Source: an uncultured Prochlorococcus sp. (lineage in GTDB: Bacteria > Cyanobacteriota > Cyanobacteriia > PCC-6307 > Cyanobiaceae). From it: DNA of 16,205 nucleotides. The notes beneath the pieces are model-generated. The model saw nothing but the letters and a program-made list of their open reading frames with translations, was not told the DNA's origin and searched no databases. Location: NCBI GenBank assembly GCA_902615165.1, contig CACMNZ010000016.1, positions 1-16,205 on the forward strand, in the 5' to 3' direction. The position numbers and the translations under genes are program-made. This document shows, piece by piece, positions 7,851 to 16,136 of this stretch (its first letter is position 1; each line of letters begins with the position of its first letter).

Positions 7851-8294
7851 CTATCTTTTACTTTTTATCTTGTAGATAAAGAAAACAATACTGCCGCAAA
7901 TCAAAGCTAATAAAATGCCTACACAAGATGAACCTAAGAGTAATTTTAAGGAAAAAATTCTACCTTGTTTCCATAAGTCATCAATAACTAAACTTTTTTC
8001 AAGAATTTTATTAGAAGGATTATTTAAAAAAATCGAACCAACTTTATAGTTAAAATAATAAAGTGGAATATAAGTAAAAGGGTTGCTGATCCAGGTACCA
8101 ATTGCAGCTAAAACAATATTTCCCTTAGCTATTTTCGCAAAAAATACTCCCATTAAAGTCTGAAAACCAAAAAATGGAAAGCAACCACTAAATACCCCTA
8201 TAGCTAAACCTTTAGCATTAAAGAAAGGACTTCCATTCTGACTCCTAAATAATGATAGAATTTTCTTATAGGTTATATCTCTTTTAAATCTCAT
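7851..8294 (-). CDS. DUF2062 membrane protein
   Basis: This is a 147-residue protein of the DUF2062 family, whose biochemical role is not established. The family signature is visible as NGSPFFNAKGLAIGVFSGCFPFFGFQTLMG (Gly-rich, residues about 20-50) followed by GTWISNPFTYIPLYYFNYKVG (about 86-106). Hydrophobic stretches at about residues 30-50, 60-80 and 115-140 suggest two or three membrane passes, and the C-terminus is basic (..YKIKSKR). The ATG at 8292-8294 is the natural start (MRFKRDITYKK), with 61 bp to the divergent mnmE. The 3' end converges on rel. Prediction of family: confident; function: unknown. Confidence 0.85.
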   Translation of the reverse strand: MRFKRDITYKKILSLFRSQNGSPFFNAKGLAIGVFSGCFPFFGFQTLMGVFFAKIAKGNIVLAAIGTWISNPFTYIPLYYFNYKVGSIFLNNPSNKILEKSLVIDDLWKQGRIFSLKLLLGSSCVGILLALICGSIVFFIYKIKSKR

Positions 8295-8355
8295 TCAGAA
8301 AGAAAATTTCAAAATTCTTGATAATCTTACTTAATTATCCATAACAAAGCGAGAG

Positions 8356-9738
8356 ATGGATTCGATAGTTACTACAGAGGATACGATAGCCGCAATTGCT
8401 TCAGCTATAAGTATTGGGAAGGGAGGAGTTGCGATAATAAGAGTATCAGGGAAAGACGCAATAAATTCTTGCAAAAAGATTGTTCAAACTAAATCTAAAT
8501 ATGCATGGAAATCACATAGAGTTTTTCGTGGTTTTATTAAGGAAAATAAACAAAATAAATTTATAGATGAGGTTTTAATTTTAGTGATGAAATCCCCAAA
8601 TAGCTTCACAGGAGAAGATGTGGTTGAACTTCATTGCCATGGCGGAATTATCATAGTAAACAAAGTTTTAAAGATATTATTATCTAGTAATTCTAGAGTT
8701 AGACTTGCAAACCCAGGAGAATTTAGTCAAAGAGCTTTTCTTAATGGGAAAATAGACCTTACTCAAGCTGAGTCGATTAATCAATTAATTAATGCAAGCA
8801 GTACCAGATCAGCAGAGTTAGCTTTTAGTGGGGTTCAAGGAGAAATAAAGAAAAAAATTAATGATATTAAAAATGACCTTATAAATCAACTTTGCGAAAT
8901 AGAAGCGAGAGTTGATTTTGAAGAAGACTTCACAGATTTTAATTACACCAAATATCTTAAAAACATAAAAAAAGTAAAAGAAAAAATAAAATTACTAATA
9001 GAAAATGCAAAAAGAAATTCATATATTCACAATGGAATATCCATTGCGCTTATAGGTAAAACAAATGTTGGTAAAAGCTCTTTACTAAATTTGCTTGCAA
9101 AAAAAGAGAAAGCAATCGTAACTAATATTCCTGGAACAACTAGAGATGTAATTGAAGTTAATTTAACTATTAATGATATTCCAATGAAAATAATTGATAC
9201 TGCTGGCATAAGAGAAACTCATGAACAAGTTGAAAGTATTGGAATTAAAAAAAGTTTTGGAAAAATTAAAGAGTCAGATTTTATAATTTATATTTATAGT
9301 CTTGAAGAAGGATTTAATGAAGAAGACAAAAAAATAATAAAAGAAATCCCTAAAGAAAAATTAATTACTATTTTAGGCAATAAAAAAGATTTAATTGATT
9401 GCAAAAATATTAATTCAAATGAGTTAAAAAACACAATTCTTATGAGCATTAAGAATAATGATGGTGAAAGATTATTAATCAACACAATCATAAAAAAATG
9501 CGGATTGAAACAAGTAGAAAATATCAATATATTTTTAAACGAAAGACATCTAACAAATTTGTCTGCTTGCCTATCTAATTTAAATGATACTGATGAAATA
9601 ATTGAAAATAAATTGCCATTTGATTTGTTATCAATAGAACTGAGAGATGGAATTCAAAACTTATCTAAAATAACTGGTCAAGAATTAACAGAAGAACTTC
9701 TAGATAATATTTTTTCTAAGTTTTGTATTGGTAAATAA
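8356..9738 (+). CDS. mnmE: tRNA modification GTPase MnmE
   Basis: MnmE (TrmE), working with MnmG, installs the (carboxymethyl)aminomethyl group on wobble uridine 34 of certain tRNAs, using tetrahydrofolate-derived carbon and GTP hydrolysis. The N-terminal folate-binding domain shows [18 protein letters not shown], ..[15 protein letters not shown] and [21 protein letters not shown]. The inserted G domain has P-loop GKTNVGKS at 234-241, G2 IPGTTRD, G3 DTAGIRE at 281-287 and G4 NKKD at 342-345. The chain ends in the family-specific FCIGK with its reactive cysteine. The length of 460 residues is typical. The start ATG follows GCGAGAG, a weak Shine-Dalgarno-like stretch. MnmG is not in the window. 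Genes nadC and argS follow on the same strand; the 81-bp gap leaves open whether they share a transcript. Confidence 0.97.
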   Translation: MDSIVTTEDTIAAIASAISIGKGGVAIIRVSGKDAINSCKKIVQTKSKYAWKSHRVFRGFIKENKQNKFIDEVLILVMKSPNSFTGEDVVELHCHGGIIIVNKVLKILLSSNSRVRLANPGEFSQRAFLNGKIDLTQAESINQLINASSTRSAELAFSGVQGEIKKKINDIKNDLINQLCEIEARVDFEEDFTDFNYTKYLKNIKKVKEKIKLLIENAKRNSYIHNGISIALIGKTNVGKSSLLNLLAKKEKAIVTNIPGTTRDVIEVNLTINDIPMKIIDTAGIRETHEQVESIGIKKSFGKIKESDFIIYIYSLEEGFNEEDKKIIKEIPKEKLITILGNKKDLIDCKNINSNELKNTILMSIKNNDGERLLINTIIKKCGLKQVENINIFLNERHLTNLSACLSNLNDTDEIIENKLPFDLLSIELRDGIQNLSKITGQELTEELLDNIFSKFCIGK

Positions 9739-9819
9739 ATTTGAGTTAAATTACATAGTGATATATAGTTGATTCTTTAACTTCAGTTGAATTTTATTAA
9801 TTAATTATTTTTTAGTTTA
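9739..9819 (+). other. 81-bp gap between mnmE and nadC
   Basis: This is the largest gap within the + strand mnmE-nadC-argS run. TTGATT at 9769-9774 followed 17 bp later by TTTTAT (9792-9797), or 20 bp later by TATTAA (9795-9800), could be a weak promoter for nadC. No GC-rich hairpin or terminator is visible, so read-through from mnmE is also possible. Confidence 0.3.
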
Positions 9820-10686
9820 GTGGATTTAAATACTCCAATAATAAGTAAGATCATTGATTATTGGATCGATGAAGATATAGGTAAGGGAGATCTTACAAGT
9901 CCTTCTATTACGGAAAAGAATGGTAATGCATACTGGATTGCAAAAGAAGAGGGTATATTTTGTGGGGTTGATATCATAAAAGAAATTTATAAAAAAATTG
10001 ATTTAAAAATTATTCCAAAATTTAATATCTCTGATGGAGATAAATTTATTAAAGATCAAAAACTCTTAGAATTATATGGACCTTCAAAAAGTTTACTCAC
10101 TAGTGAAAGGATAAGCTTAAATATAGCAATGCATTTATCTGGAATATCAACATATACAAAGAATCTTATAGATAAATTAGAAGGTACAAATATAAAATTA
10201 GCAGATACTAGGAAAACTACTCCTGGCTTAAGAATATTTGAAAAATATGCATTCAAATGCGGAGGTGGGGTGAATCATAGAATGGGATTATACGATGCTG
10301 CTATGATCAAAGAAAATCATATTGCATGGACAGATAATCTTAAGAATGCAGTACAAAAAATTCGCCTAAATTCTCCTTTTACAACTCATATCATAATTGA
10401 AGCTGAAAATATCGAACAGGCAAAAGAAGCAGTATTAGCAGGAGCAGATAGTGTTTTATTAGATGAACTTAGTCCTGAAACAATCAAAAAAAGCATTCAA
10501 GAATTAAGAGATTTATCAACTAATAGCTTAAAAAAAGAAGTCAATAAAAATTTAATAATAGAAGTTTCTGGAATAAACCCTGAAGAAATTAGTAAATATC
10601 TAATAAAAGGTATTGATTTGATTTCAACAAGTTCTTCTATTACCAAAAGTGATTGGATTGATTTAAGTATGCGTTATATTAATTAA
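9820..10686 (+). CDS. nadC: Nicotinate-nucleotide pyrophosphorylase (carboxylating), quinolinate phosphoribosyltransferase
   Basis: NadC converts quinolinate and PRPP to nicotinate mononucleotide, CO2 and PPi, the entry of the de novo pathway into NAD synthesis. Motifs seen are the N-terminal DEDIGKGDLTSPSI, the phosphoribosyl/quinolinate-binding RKTTPGLR from residue 131, HRMGLYDAAMIKENH from residue 153, and LDELSPETI and ISTSSSITKS in the C-terminal barrel. At 288 residues it has the normal length. The start is GTG at 9820: an in-frame TAA at 9802-9804 with no ATG, GTG or TTG between them forces it. argS follows after 27 bp on the same strand, suggesting a shared transcript. The partner genes nadA and nadB are not in the window. 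Confidence 0.95.
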   Translation: MDLNTPIISKIIDYWIDEDIGKGDLTSPSITEKNGNAYWIAKEEGIFCGVDIIKEIYKKIDLKIIPKFNISDGDKFIKDQKLLELYGPSKSLLTSERISLNIAMHLSGISTYTKNLIDKLEGTNIKLADTRKTTPGLRIFEKYAFKCGGGVNHRMGLYDAAMIKENHIAWTDNLKNAVQKIRLNSPFTTHIIIEAENIEQAKEAVLAGADSVLLDELSPETIKKSIQELRDLSTNSLKKEVNKNLIIEVSGINPEEISKYLIKGIDLISTSSSITKSDWIDLSMRYIN

Positions 10687-10713
10687 TCATATAGATAAAT
10701 AATTGAATAAATA

Positions 10714-12528
10714 ATGCTAATCATTTTTAAAGAATTAACAAATAACTTCGAACAAACTCTTTTAGATAGTCTTAAAAAAAATGATAAAGAAAGAGAATTC
10801 GAAATTCTTAGAAAAAATTTAATTACACAATCATCAAAAGAGGAATTTGGTGATTATCAATGTAATGTTTGTTTAAGTTTATCTAAAATATATAAAAAGA
10901 ACCCAAGAGATATTTCTAATGATTTTATTAACCTTTTAAATAAAAATAAAAGCATAGCAAAATTATGTAAGAGTCTAGAAATAGCTGGGCCTGGATTTAT
11001 AAATATTAAATTAAAAGAAGAAGTTCTAATAAATGAAATTAAATCAAATATGCAATGCCAAAGGGGTGGAGTACCTCAAATTAAAAAAGATTTAGGTATT
11101 GGCTTATCAAATAAAGTCATTGTAGATTTTTCTAGTCCTAATATTGCTAAAGAAATGCATGTAGGGCATTTAAGATCAACAATAATAGGAGATTCAATAT
11201 CCAGAATTTTCGAGTTAAGAGGTTATCAAGTTTTAAGACTAAATCATGTTGGCGATTGGGGTACACAATTTGGAATGCTTATTACTCAGCTCAAAGATTT
11301 ATATTCAAATGATTTAGAGGAGATAGGCAAAATTAAAATAAGTGATTTAGTTGAATTTTATAAAGAATCAAAAAAAAGATTTGATAATGAATATGAATTC
11401 CAAAAAAGATCTAGAGAGGAAGTAGTTAAGTTACAAAGTGGAGATATTAAATCGATTAAAGCTTGGAAATTATTATGTGATCAATCTAGAAAAGAATTTG
11501 ATGAAATCTATAAAAATTTAAAAATAAAAATAGAAGAAAGAGGTGAATCTTTTTATAATCCCTTCTTAAAATCAGTTATTGAGGATTTGAATTTAAAAAA
11601 ATTATTAGTAGAAGATCAAGGAGCAAAATGTGTATTTTTAGATGGGATGACTAATAAAGAAGGCAAACCTTTACCACTAATTATTCAAAAAAAAGATGGA
11701 GGTTTTAACTATGCCACAACAGATCTAGCTGCTATAAGATACAGATTTAATAAAGCTCCTGATGGTGATGATGCTTCGAGAATTATTTATGTAACCGATC
11801 ATGGACAAGCAAATCATTTTGCTGGAGTTTTTCAAGTTGCAAAAAAAGCAAAATGGATTCCAGACAATTGCCAAGTTGACCATGTCCCTTTTGGTTTAGT
11901 TCAAGGAATTGATGGCAAAAAACTAAAAACAAGGGAAGGTGAAACAATACGTTTAAAAGATTTATTAAAAGAAGCAGTTAGAAGAGCAAAAGAAGATTTA
12001 TTAAAAAGATTAGAAGATGAAAATCGTTATGAGACAGAAGATTTTATTGCAAATACTTCAAGAATAATTGGATTAGGAGCTGTTAAGTATGCAGATTTAA
12101 GCCAAAATAGGATTACGAATTATCAATTTAGTTTTGATAAAATGCTTTCCCTAAATGGTAATACGGCTCCTTATTTGTTATATACACTTGTAAGAATTGC
12201 AGGAATTAAAAGAAAAAACGATTTTGTTTATGACTCTAAAGATTTTCAATATACAAATTATGAACATAAATCTGAGTGGAAACTTATCAGAAAATTACTT
12301 AAGTTCGATGAAGTCATAATATCTATTGAAAGAGACTTAATGCCTAATAGATTATGCAATTATCTGTTTGAGCTATGTCAGACTTTTAATAGATTCTATG
12401 ATCAAGTTCCAATACTCAAAGAAGAAAAATATATAAAAATTTCTAGACTGAATTTATGTGATCTAACTGCAAAAACACTAAAATTAAGTTTAGAGCTTCT
12501 AGGAATTGAAACTTTAGAAAGAATGTAA
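10714..12528 (+). CDS. argS: Arginyl-tRNA synthetase
   Basis: This class I aminoacyl-tRNA synthetase charges tRNA-Arg with arginine. The N-terminal Add-1-type tRNA-binding domain covers roughly the first 110 residues (..[19 protein letters not shown].., ..[11 protein letters not shown]..). The class I HIGH signature is HVGH at residues 149-152 within [20 protein letters not shown]. The second signature has the KMSKS-less form usual for Arg[10 protein letters not shown] at 402-409. The C-terminal DALR-type anticodon-binding domain shows [13 protein letters not shown] and ends LGIETLERM, the standard ArgRS terminus. At 604 residues it is complete. The stop codon TAA at 12526-12528 shares its last A with the ATG of the following aminotransferase gene. 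Confidence 0.97.
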   Translation: MLIIFKELTNNFEQTLLDSLKKNDKEREFEILRKNLITQSSKEEFGDYQCNVCLSLSKIYKKNPRDISNDFINLLNKNKSIAKLCKSLEIAGPGFINIKLKEEVLINEIKSNMQCQRGGVPQIKKDLGIGLSNKVIVDFSSPNIAKEMHVGHLRSTIIGDSISRIFELRGYQVLRLNHVGDWGTQFGMLITQLKDLYSNDLEEIGKIKISDLVEFYKESKKRFDNEYEFQKRSREEVVKLQSGDIKSIKAWKLLCDQSRKEFDEIYKNLKIKIEERGESFYNPFLKSVIEDLNLKKLLVEDQGAKCVFLDGMTNKEGKPLPLIIQKKDGGFNYATTDLAAIRYRFNKAPDGDDASRIIYVTDHGQANHFAGVFQVAKKAKWIPDNCQVDHVPFGLVQGIDGKKLKTREGETIRLKDLLKEAVRRAKEDLLKRLEDENRYETEDFIANTSRIIGLGAVKYADLSQNRITNYQFSFDKMLSLNGNTAPYLLYTLVRIAGIKRKNDFVYDSKDFQYTNYEHKSEWKLIRKLLKFDEVIISIERDLMPNRLCNYLFELCQTFNRFYDQVPILKEEKYIKISRLNLCDLTAKTLKLSLELLGIETLERM

Positions 12529-13637
12529 TGAATGATTTTGATCAATTAAATAATCTTTTCCCAAGACCAAGAGAAGAAATAATAAATATGCAGTCTTACT
12601 CTGCACCTTTAGAAAATAGAAGAAATTTACTCCGCTTAGACTTTAATGAAAATACTCTAGGTCCAAGTCCTAAAGTTTTCGAGTCATTACAAGAGATAAA
12701 ATTAAATGAGATTTCAATATATCCAGAATATAATGTATTAAAAAAATTTTTATGTGATAAATATCTTGATTCAAGAAAATTTGATAATAACGAAATAGGA
12801 ATTTTCAATGGAGCAGACGCAGCAATAAATGCAATCTTCAATTGCTTTGGAGAAAAAGATCAAATATTTCTAACCACGAATCCAACTTTTGGTTACTATT
12901 CTCCTTGTTCAGAAATGAGAGGCATGAAGAAAATAACTTGTTCTTACATTGGAGAAAATTTTCTATTTCCCATCGAAGAATTTAGTGAAAAAATCATAAA
13001 GTATAATCCAAAATTAATATTTATTTGTAATCCAAATAATCCCACAGGAACAGTTTTAAGTGCTCAAGAGATAATTAACTTAGCAAATATCAAAAACGAT
13101 TCCTTGATAATTGTTGATGAACTATATGAAAAATTTAATGGAGATAGTCTTCTTGAATCGATAGATTTTGAAAAAATTAACAATATACTAATAATCCAAT
13201 CTCTATCAAAAACAGCTGGTTTAGCTGGTTTAAGAATAGGTTTTACTTTTGGCAATAAAAATTTAATTAATTACATTAATAAAGTTACAGGACCATATGA
13301 TGTAAATAGCTTTGCTATAACTGCAGCATTAGCAGCACTTAAAGACAAATCATATATTGATAATTATGTTTTAGAAGTAAACAAAGCAAGAGAATGGATT
13401 TTAAATAAATTTAAATCAACAAAAATCAGAACTCATTTTAGTGGTGGTAATTATTTCTTACTTTGGCCCAAAAAAGATCCTAAAATTTTAATACAACAGA
13501 TGAGAGAAAAAGGTATTCTTATCAGAAGTATGGAAAACAAAAAAGATATTGGTGAGTCAATAAGGGTTAGTATTGGAACAAGAGAACAAATGATTTTTTT
13601 CTGGGACAATTATAAGGTCTTAGATTTAATAAATTAA
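12528..13637 (+). CDS. PLP-dependent aminotransferase, histidinol-phosphate aminotransferase-like
   Basis: This is a fold-type I PLP aminotransferase of class I/II (369 residues) that resembles HisC, which transfers the amino group of glutamate to imidazole acetol phosphate in histidine synthesis. Evidence includes the N-terminal LDFNENTLGPSP and ISIYPEY, the NPNNPTG motif at 168-174, DELYEKF near 202, and the PLP-binding lysine in SLSKTAGLAGLRIG at residue 228. The C-terminal arginine region is IRVSIGTREQ. CobD-like and other specificities are possible, and cyanobacteria often encode several HisC-like paralogues, so I do not assign the symbol. The ATG overlaps the argS stop codon by one base (TAATG), so translation is probably coupled to argS. 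The end overlaps the opposing MBL-fold gene by 4 nt. Confidence 0.85.
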   Translation: MNDFDQLNNLFPRPREEIINMQSYSAPLENRRNLLRLDFNENTLGPSPKVFESLQEIKLNEISIYPEYNVLKKFLCDKYLDSRKFDNNEIGIFNGADAAINAIFNCFGEKDQIFLTTNPTFGYYSPCSEMRGMKKITCSYIGENFLFPIEEFSEKIIKYNPKLIFICNPNNPTGTVLSAQEIINLANIKNDSLIIVDELYEKFNGDSLLESIDFEKINNILIIQSLSKTAGLAGLRIGFTFGNKNLINYINKVTGPYDVNSFAITAALAALKDKSYIDNYVLEVNKAREWILNKFKSTKIRTHFSGGNYFLLWPKKDPKILIQQMREKGILIRSMENKKDIGESIRVSIGTREQMIFFWDNYKVLDLIN

Positions 13638-14359
13638 TTACCAAAAATATAAATTGTATTTTGATCGATTCTTTTAGTTTTTATTTGAAAATCTTTTCCA
13701 ATATATTTTACTTTAAAATTTTTCATATTTTCGATAAACAAATCAGCATTTGAGAAATCACATTCTTTATTAATTTTTTTGTCGCGGGCAAAGTGAACAG
13801 GAATAACTACATTTGGTTTTAAGATCTTAACTATTCTTGAGGCTTCTTCCCCATCGTAAGATTTTATTCCTCCTCCAATTGAAATAAATAAGATATCTGG
13901 GCGAGACAAAATAATTTGACTATTTATATCAATATCACCAGCAGCGCCTCCCATATGAACAATTTTAAGATCATTCTGCTCCCAACTCCAGACAGTTGCC
14001 ATCCCAAATCTTCTTCCATCTACTCTGTCATGTGGGACGGAAATTCCATTTAATAAAATATCCTCAAATTGATAGATACCTGGCTCTACAAACATTAATT
14101 GATTATTAGGGTTATATCCTTCATCTGGAAGCCTAGAACTAGCCAAAATAAAATCTGCATTGACTTCATTTGGCTCTTTTAAATTGCTTGCACAACCTAT
14201 TGCTTTAAAGGGATTTATAAGAATCGATTTTTCAGCACTATTAATTAAGAAACTACTATGTCCCAGACTTTTTATTACTAAATTCCTTGCCAATAATGAG
14301 GTAGGTAAAAAAGAGCTAAATAATATAAAAAAGAAAATGTTTTTAATTTGAGAAATCAT
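13634..14359 (-). CDS. Exported metallo-beta-lactamase-fold protein with degenerate metal site
   Basis: This 241-residue protein belongs to the UlaG-like MBL-fold group. The N-terminus is a plausible signal peptide (hydrophobic residues 8-23, possible cleavage after Ala24), pointing to the periplasm or thylakoid lumen. The fold is recognised from SLGHSSFLI and ILINPF near residues 31-51, VPHDR at 108-112, KIVHMGG at 132-138, the ISIGGG segment and KPNVVIPVHF with His189. However, the canonical HxHxDH metal motif, expected after ADFIL, reads SSRLPDE (74-80), keeping only the Asp. The usual GDTG Asp is also gone (HMGGAAG). A normal two-zinc hydrolase is therefore doubtful; it may bind one metal or act without catalysis. 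It is the last gene of the ybeY-dgkA-trpG cluster, 20 nt after trpG. Confidence 0.85.
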   Translation of the reverse strand: MISQIKNIFFFILFSSFLPTSLLARNLVIKSLGHSSFLINSAEKSILINPFKAIGCASNLKEPNEVNADFILASSRLPDEGYNPNNQLMFVEPGIYQFEDILLNGISVPHDRVDGRRFGMATVWSWEQNDLKIVHMGGAAGDIDINSQIILSRPDILFISIGGGIKSYDGEEASRIVKILKPNVVIPVHFARDKKINKECDFSNADLFIENMKNFKVKYIGKDFQIKTKRIDQNTIYIFGN

Positions 14360-14379
14360 ATTTTTATTTTTTTTATATT

Positions 14380-14976
14380 TTACTTTTGTTCAGCCATTTT
14401 TAGAAAATTACTAATTAATTTATGACCAAATTGTGTCAATACACTTTCAGGATGAAACTGTACTCCATGTAAATGCTTATATTCTTTGTGAGAAATAGCC
14501 ATAATAGTTGAATCTCCTAAAGTCGCGGTTATATCGAAACAAGATGGTAATGAAGTTGAATCAACTATAAGACTATGATATCTAGTCGCGACAAATGGAG
14601 TCTCGATATCTTCAAACAAACCTTTTTGATTGTGGAATATTTTGGATGTCTTACCATGCATAAGTTCTTTCCCAACTATAACCTTACCTCCAAAAGCTTG
14701 GGCCAAAGCTTGATGCCCTAAACAAACTCCTAATGTCGGAATATTTTTAGATAATTTTTTTAGTATTGGCAGACAAATTCCAGATTGATCTGGATTACCA
14801 GGACCTGGGGATAATAGGATGCCACCAGGATTTAGTTTGATAATTTCATCTAAAGTAATTTCATCATTTCTTTTAACTATTAATTCTCTAGTTATTTCAT
14901 GCTCAACAGAAAGTTCTCCTAAATATTGAACAAGGTTATATGTAAAACTATCGTAATTATCAATAACAAGAAACAT
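14380..14976 (-). CDS. trpG: Anthranilate/aminodeoxychorismate synthase glutamine amidotransferase subunit (TrpG/PabA)
   Basis: This class I glutamine amidotransferase subunit releases ammonia from glutamine and passes it to a chorismate-using partner: TrpE for tryptophan, or PabB for folate synthesis. The family signatures are the N-terminal IDNYDSFTYNLVQYL, the oxyanion region SPGPGNPDQSG near residue 56, the nucleophile Cys85 in GVCLGHQAL, and the His175/Glu177 pair in GVQFHPES. All three catalytic residues are present. The length of 198 residues matches a free-standing subunit with no fused synthase domain. TrpG and PabA cannot be separated by sequence, and a single dual-use protein is common. 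No trpE or pabB is in the window. Only 2 nt separate its start from the stop of dgkA. Confidence 0.94.
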   Translation of the reverse strand: MFLVIDNYDSFTYNLVQYLGELSVEHEITRELIVKRNDEITLDEIIKLNPGGILLSPGPGNPDQSGICLPILKKLSKNIPTLGVCLGHQALAQAFGGKVIVGKELMHGKTSKIFHNQKGLFEDIETPFVATRYHSLIVDSTSLPSCFDITATLGDSTIMAISHKEYKHLHGVQFHPESVLTQFGHKLISNFLKMAEQK

Positions 14977-14978
14977 AT

Positions 14979-15398
14979 TTATATAGATTCAAATAAAAAC
15001 TTAATTTTAGGAACAAAAATATATACAGCAATAATAACAGAATTAATGGAAGCTAATAATACTGCTCCTGCAGAAGCATCTTTTGAAATTTTAGCGAGAC
15101 TACTAAATTCTTTTTTCACTACTAAATCAACTATTGATTCAATAGATGTGTTTAATATTTCTAATATTAAAACAGACATAATTGTGGCAATCAAAATTAC
15201 ATAATTACTTTGACTAATTTGCAGTAAAAAACCAATCATTAAAATTGAAACTGCAAAAATTAATTGAATTTTAAAATTTCTTGAAGTTTTTAATACGTAA
15301 CTAATTCCACTAAAAGCATACTTAAAACTTTTTAATACATTGCTAGAAGTTTTATATACTTCTCTTCTATTTTTTAGAGAGTTTATTTTTTTGTCCAT
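14979..15398 (-). CDS. dgkA: Diacylglycerol kinase / undecaprenol kinase (DgkA family)
   Basis: This is a small integral membrane lipid kinase of 139 residues. Family members phosphorylate diacylglycerol or, in other bacteria, undecaprenol. Three membrane helices are expected at about residues 46-60, 66-85 and 108-130. Active-site residues align with the E. coli enzyme pattern: Glu80, Asn83 and Glu87 in EILNTSIES (E-x2-N-x3-E) and Lys106-Asp107 in KISKDASAGAV. RNFKIQ at 40-45 is also typical. The first 30 residues are a basic cytosolic extension. The substrate cannot be told from sequence; the dgkA-ybeY neighbourhood, common in bacteria, is compatible with the undecaprenol kinase role. It is separated from ybeY by 6 nt and from trpG by 2 nt. 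Confidence 0.93.
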   Translation of the reverse strand: MDKKINSLKNRREVYKTSSNVLKSFKYAFSGISYVLKTSRNFKIQLIFAVSILMIGFLLQISQSNYVILIATIMSVLILEILNTSIESIVDLVVKKEFSSLAKISKDASAGAVLLASINSVIIAVYIFVPKIKFLFESI

Positions 15399-15404
15399 AC
15401 ATTT

Positions 15405-15944
15405 TTAATCTAATTTTTTTATTAAATATTCCTGAAAATTTAACATATTTTCTAAATCAAGATCATTATTATGTTCCCATCCTAAAAGATGTAAAAATCC
15501 ATGACTAGCCAACCAGAGCATTTCTTTATAGACTGAATGTCCATATTCATAAGATTGCTCAACTGCGATCTCTAATGATATAAATATATCTCCCAACTCT
15601 ACATGATCTAAATTATTTAGAGATTCATCAGAAATGATTGGAAAAGATAGAACATCAGTTGGTCCATTTTTTTGCATCCACTTCTGATTCATAAAAGCAA
15701 TTTCTTGATTAGATATTATCTGTAAGCCTAATGAAAAAGATTTTTTTTCAAAAATGAAATTTGGCAATTTATAATCATCTTTTTTTAATATTATTTTTAT
15801 CCAAGATAAAAAAACTTTCTCCCAAAAATTAGATTCAAAAATAAGATTATTTTTAGAATCTTTTAACTTATTTGAAAATTGAGAAAATTCATTACATTTA
15901 AAAACCAAATCTAAATTTATTTCAGAAATAATTTTTTCTGTCAT
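15405..15944 (-). CDS. ybeY: Endoribonuclease YbeY (16S rRNA maturation factor)
   Basis: YbeY is a single-strand-specific metalloendoribonuclease needed for 16S rRNA 3'-end maturation and ribosome quality control. The zinc site is intact: [11 protein letters not shown] with His148, His152 and His158 (H-x3-H-x5-H). The conserved upstream region [18 protein letters not shown] and the ELGDIFIS strand are present. The length of 179 residues is slightly above the usual 150-170, owing to an N-terminal extension with little conservation. A second ATG four bases upstream is out of frame. It sits between the DUF3285 gene and dgkA with 6-nt gaps on each side, so the three are almost certainly co-transcribed. 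Confidence 0.95.
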   Translation of the reverse strand: MTEKIISEINLDLVFKCNEFSQFSNKLKDSKNNLIFESNFWEKVFLSWIKIILKKDDYKLPNFIFEKKSFSLGLQIISNQEIAFMNQKWMQKNGPTDVLSFPIISDESLNNLDHVELGDIFISLEIAVEQSYEYGHSVYKEMLWLASHGFLHLLGWEHNNDLDLENMLNFQEYLIKKLD

Positions 15945-15950
15945 ACATTC

Positions 15951-16133
15951 TTATACAGGAATATTAGGCTTACCTATTGTGGCTACAAGTATTAATATCC
16001 CAATTAAAACTAGAAAGGTTATTGAAAAATGAGAAATACTTTTTGAACCCTTCCTTACCATATTTCGCATAGCAAGCTTTATAAAGCTTGGAGGAGCAAC
16101 TTTTTTTTCTATATTTTCGTTTTTATTTTTCAT
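15951..16133 (-). CDS. Small DUF3285 single-pass membrane protein
   Basis: This 60-residue protein has a Lys/Glu/Asn-rich N-terminus (MKNKNENIEKK), a conserved PPSFIKLAMRNMVRKGSKSISHF block (residues about 14-36), one hydrophobic helix at about 38-53, and a short tail ending GKPNIPV. I recognise it as the cyanobacterial DUF3285 family, whose function is not established. The basic block before the membrane helix predicts a cytosolic N-terminus. Its ATG lies 3 nt after the stop of the upstream gene fragment and its stop lies 6 nt before ybeY, so it belongs to this operon. The family name rests on memory of the sequence type, not on a search. Confidence 0.8.
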   Translation of the reverse strand: MKNKNENIEKKVAPPSFIKLAMRNMVRKGSKSISHFSITFLVLIGILILVATIGKPNIPV

Positions 16134-16136
16134 TAT

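Noticed and set aside
7864..7880. TTTATCT-TGT-AGATAAA hairpin after rel as a terminator
   Set aside because: The 7-bp stem is almost all A-T with a 3-nt loop, no U-tract follows in the rel direction and it encodes the DUF2062 C-terminus.
11917..11940. Missing KMSKS motif in arginyl-tRNA synthetase as a defect
   Set aside because: Most ArgRS enzymes lack the canonical KMSKS and have a KLKTREG-like segment, so this is normal for the family.
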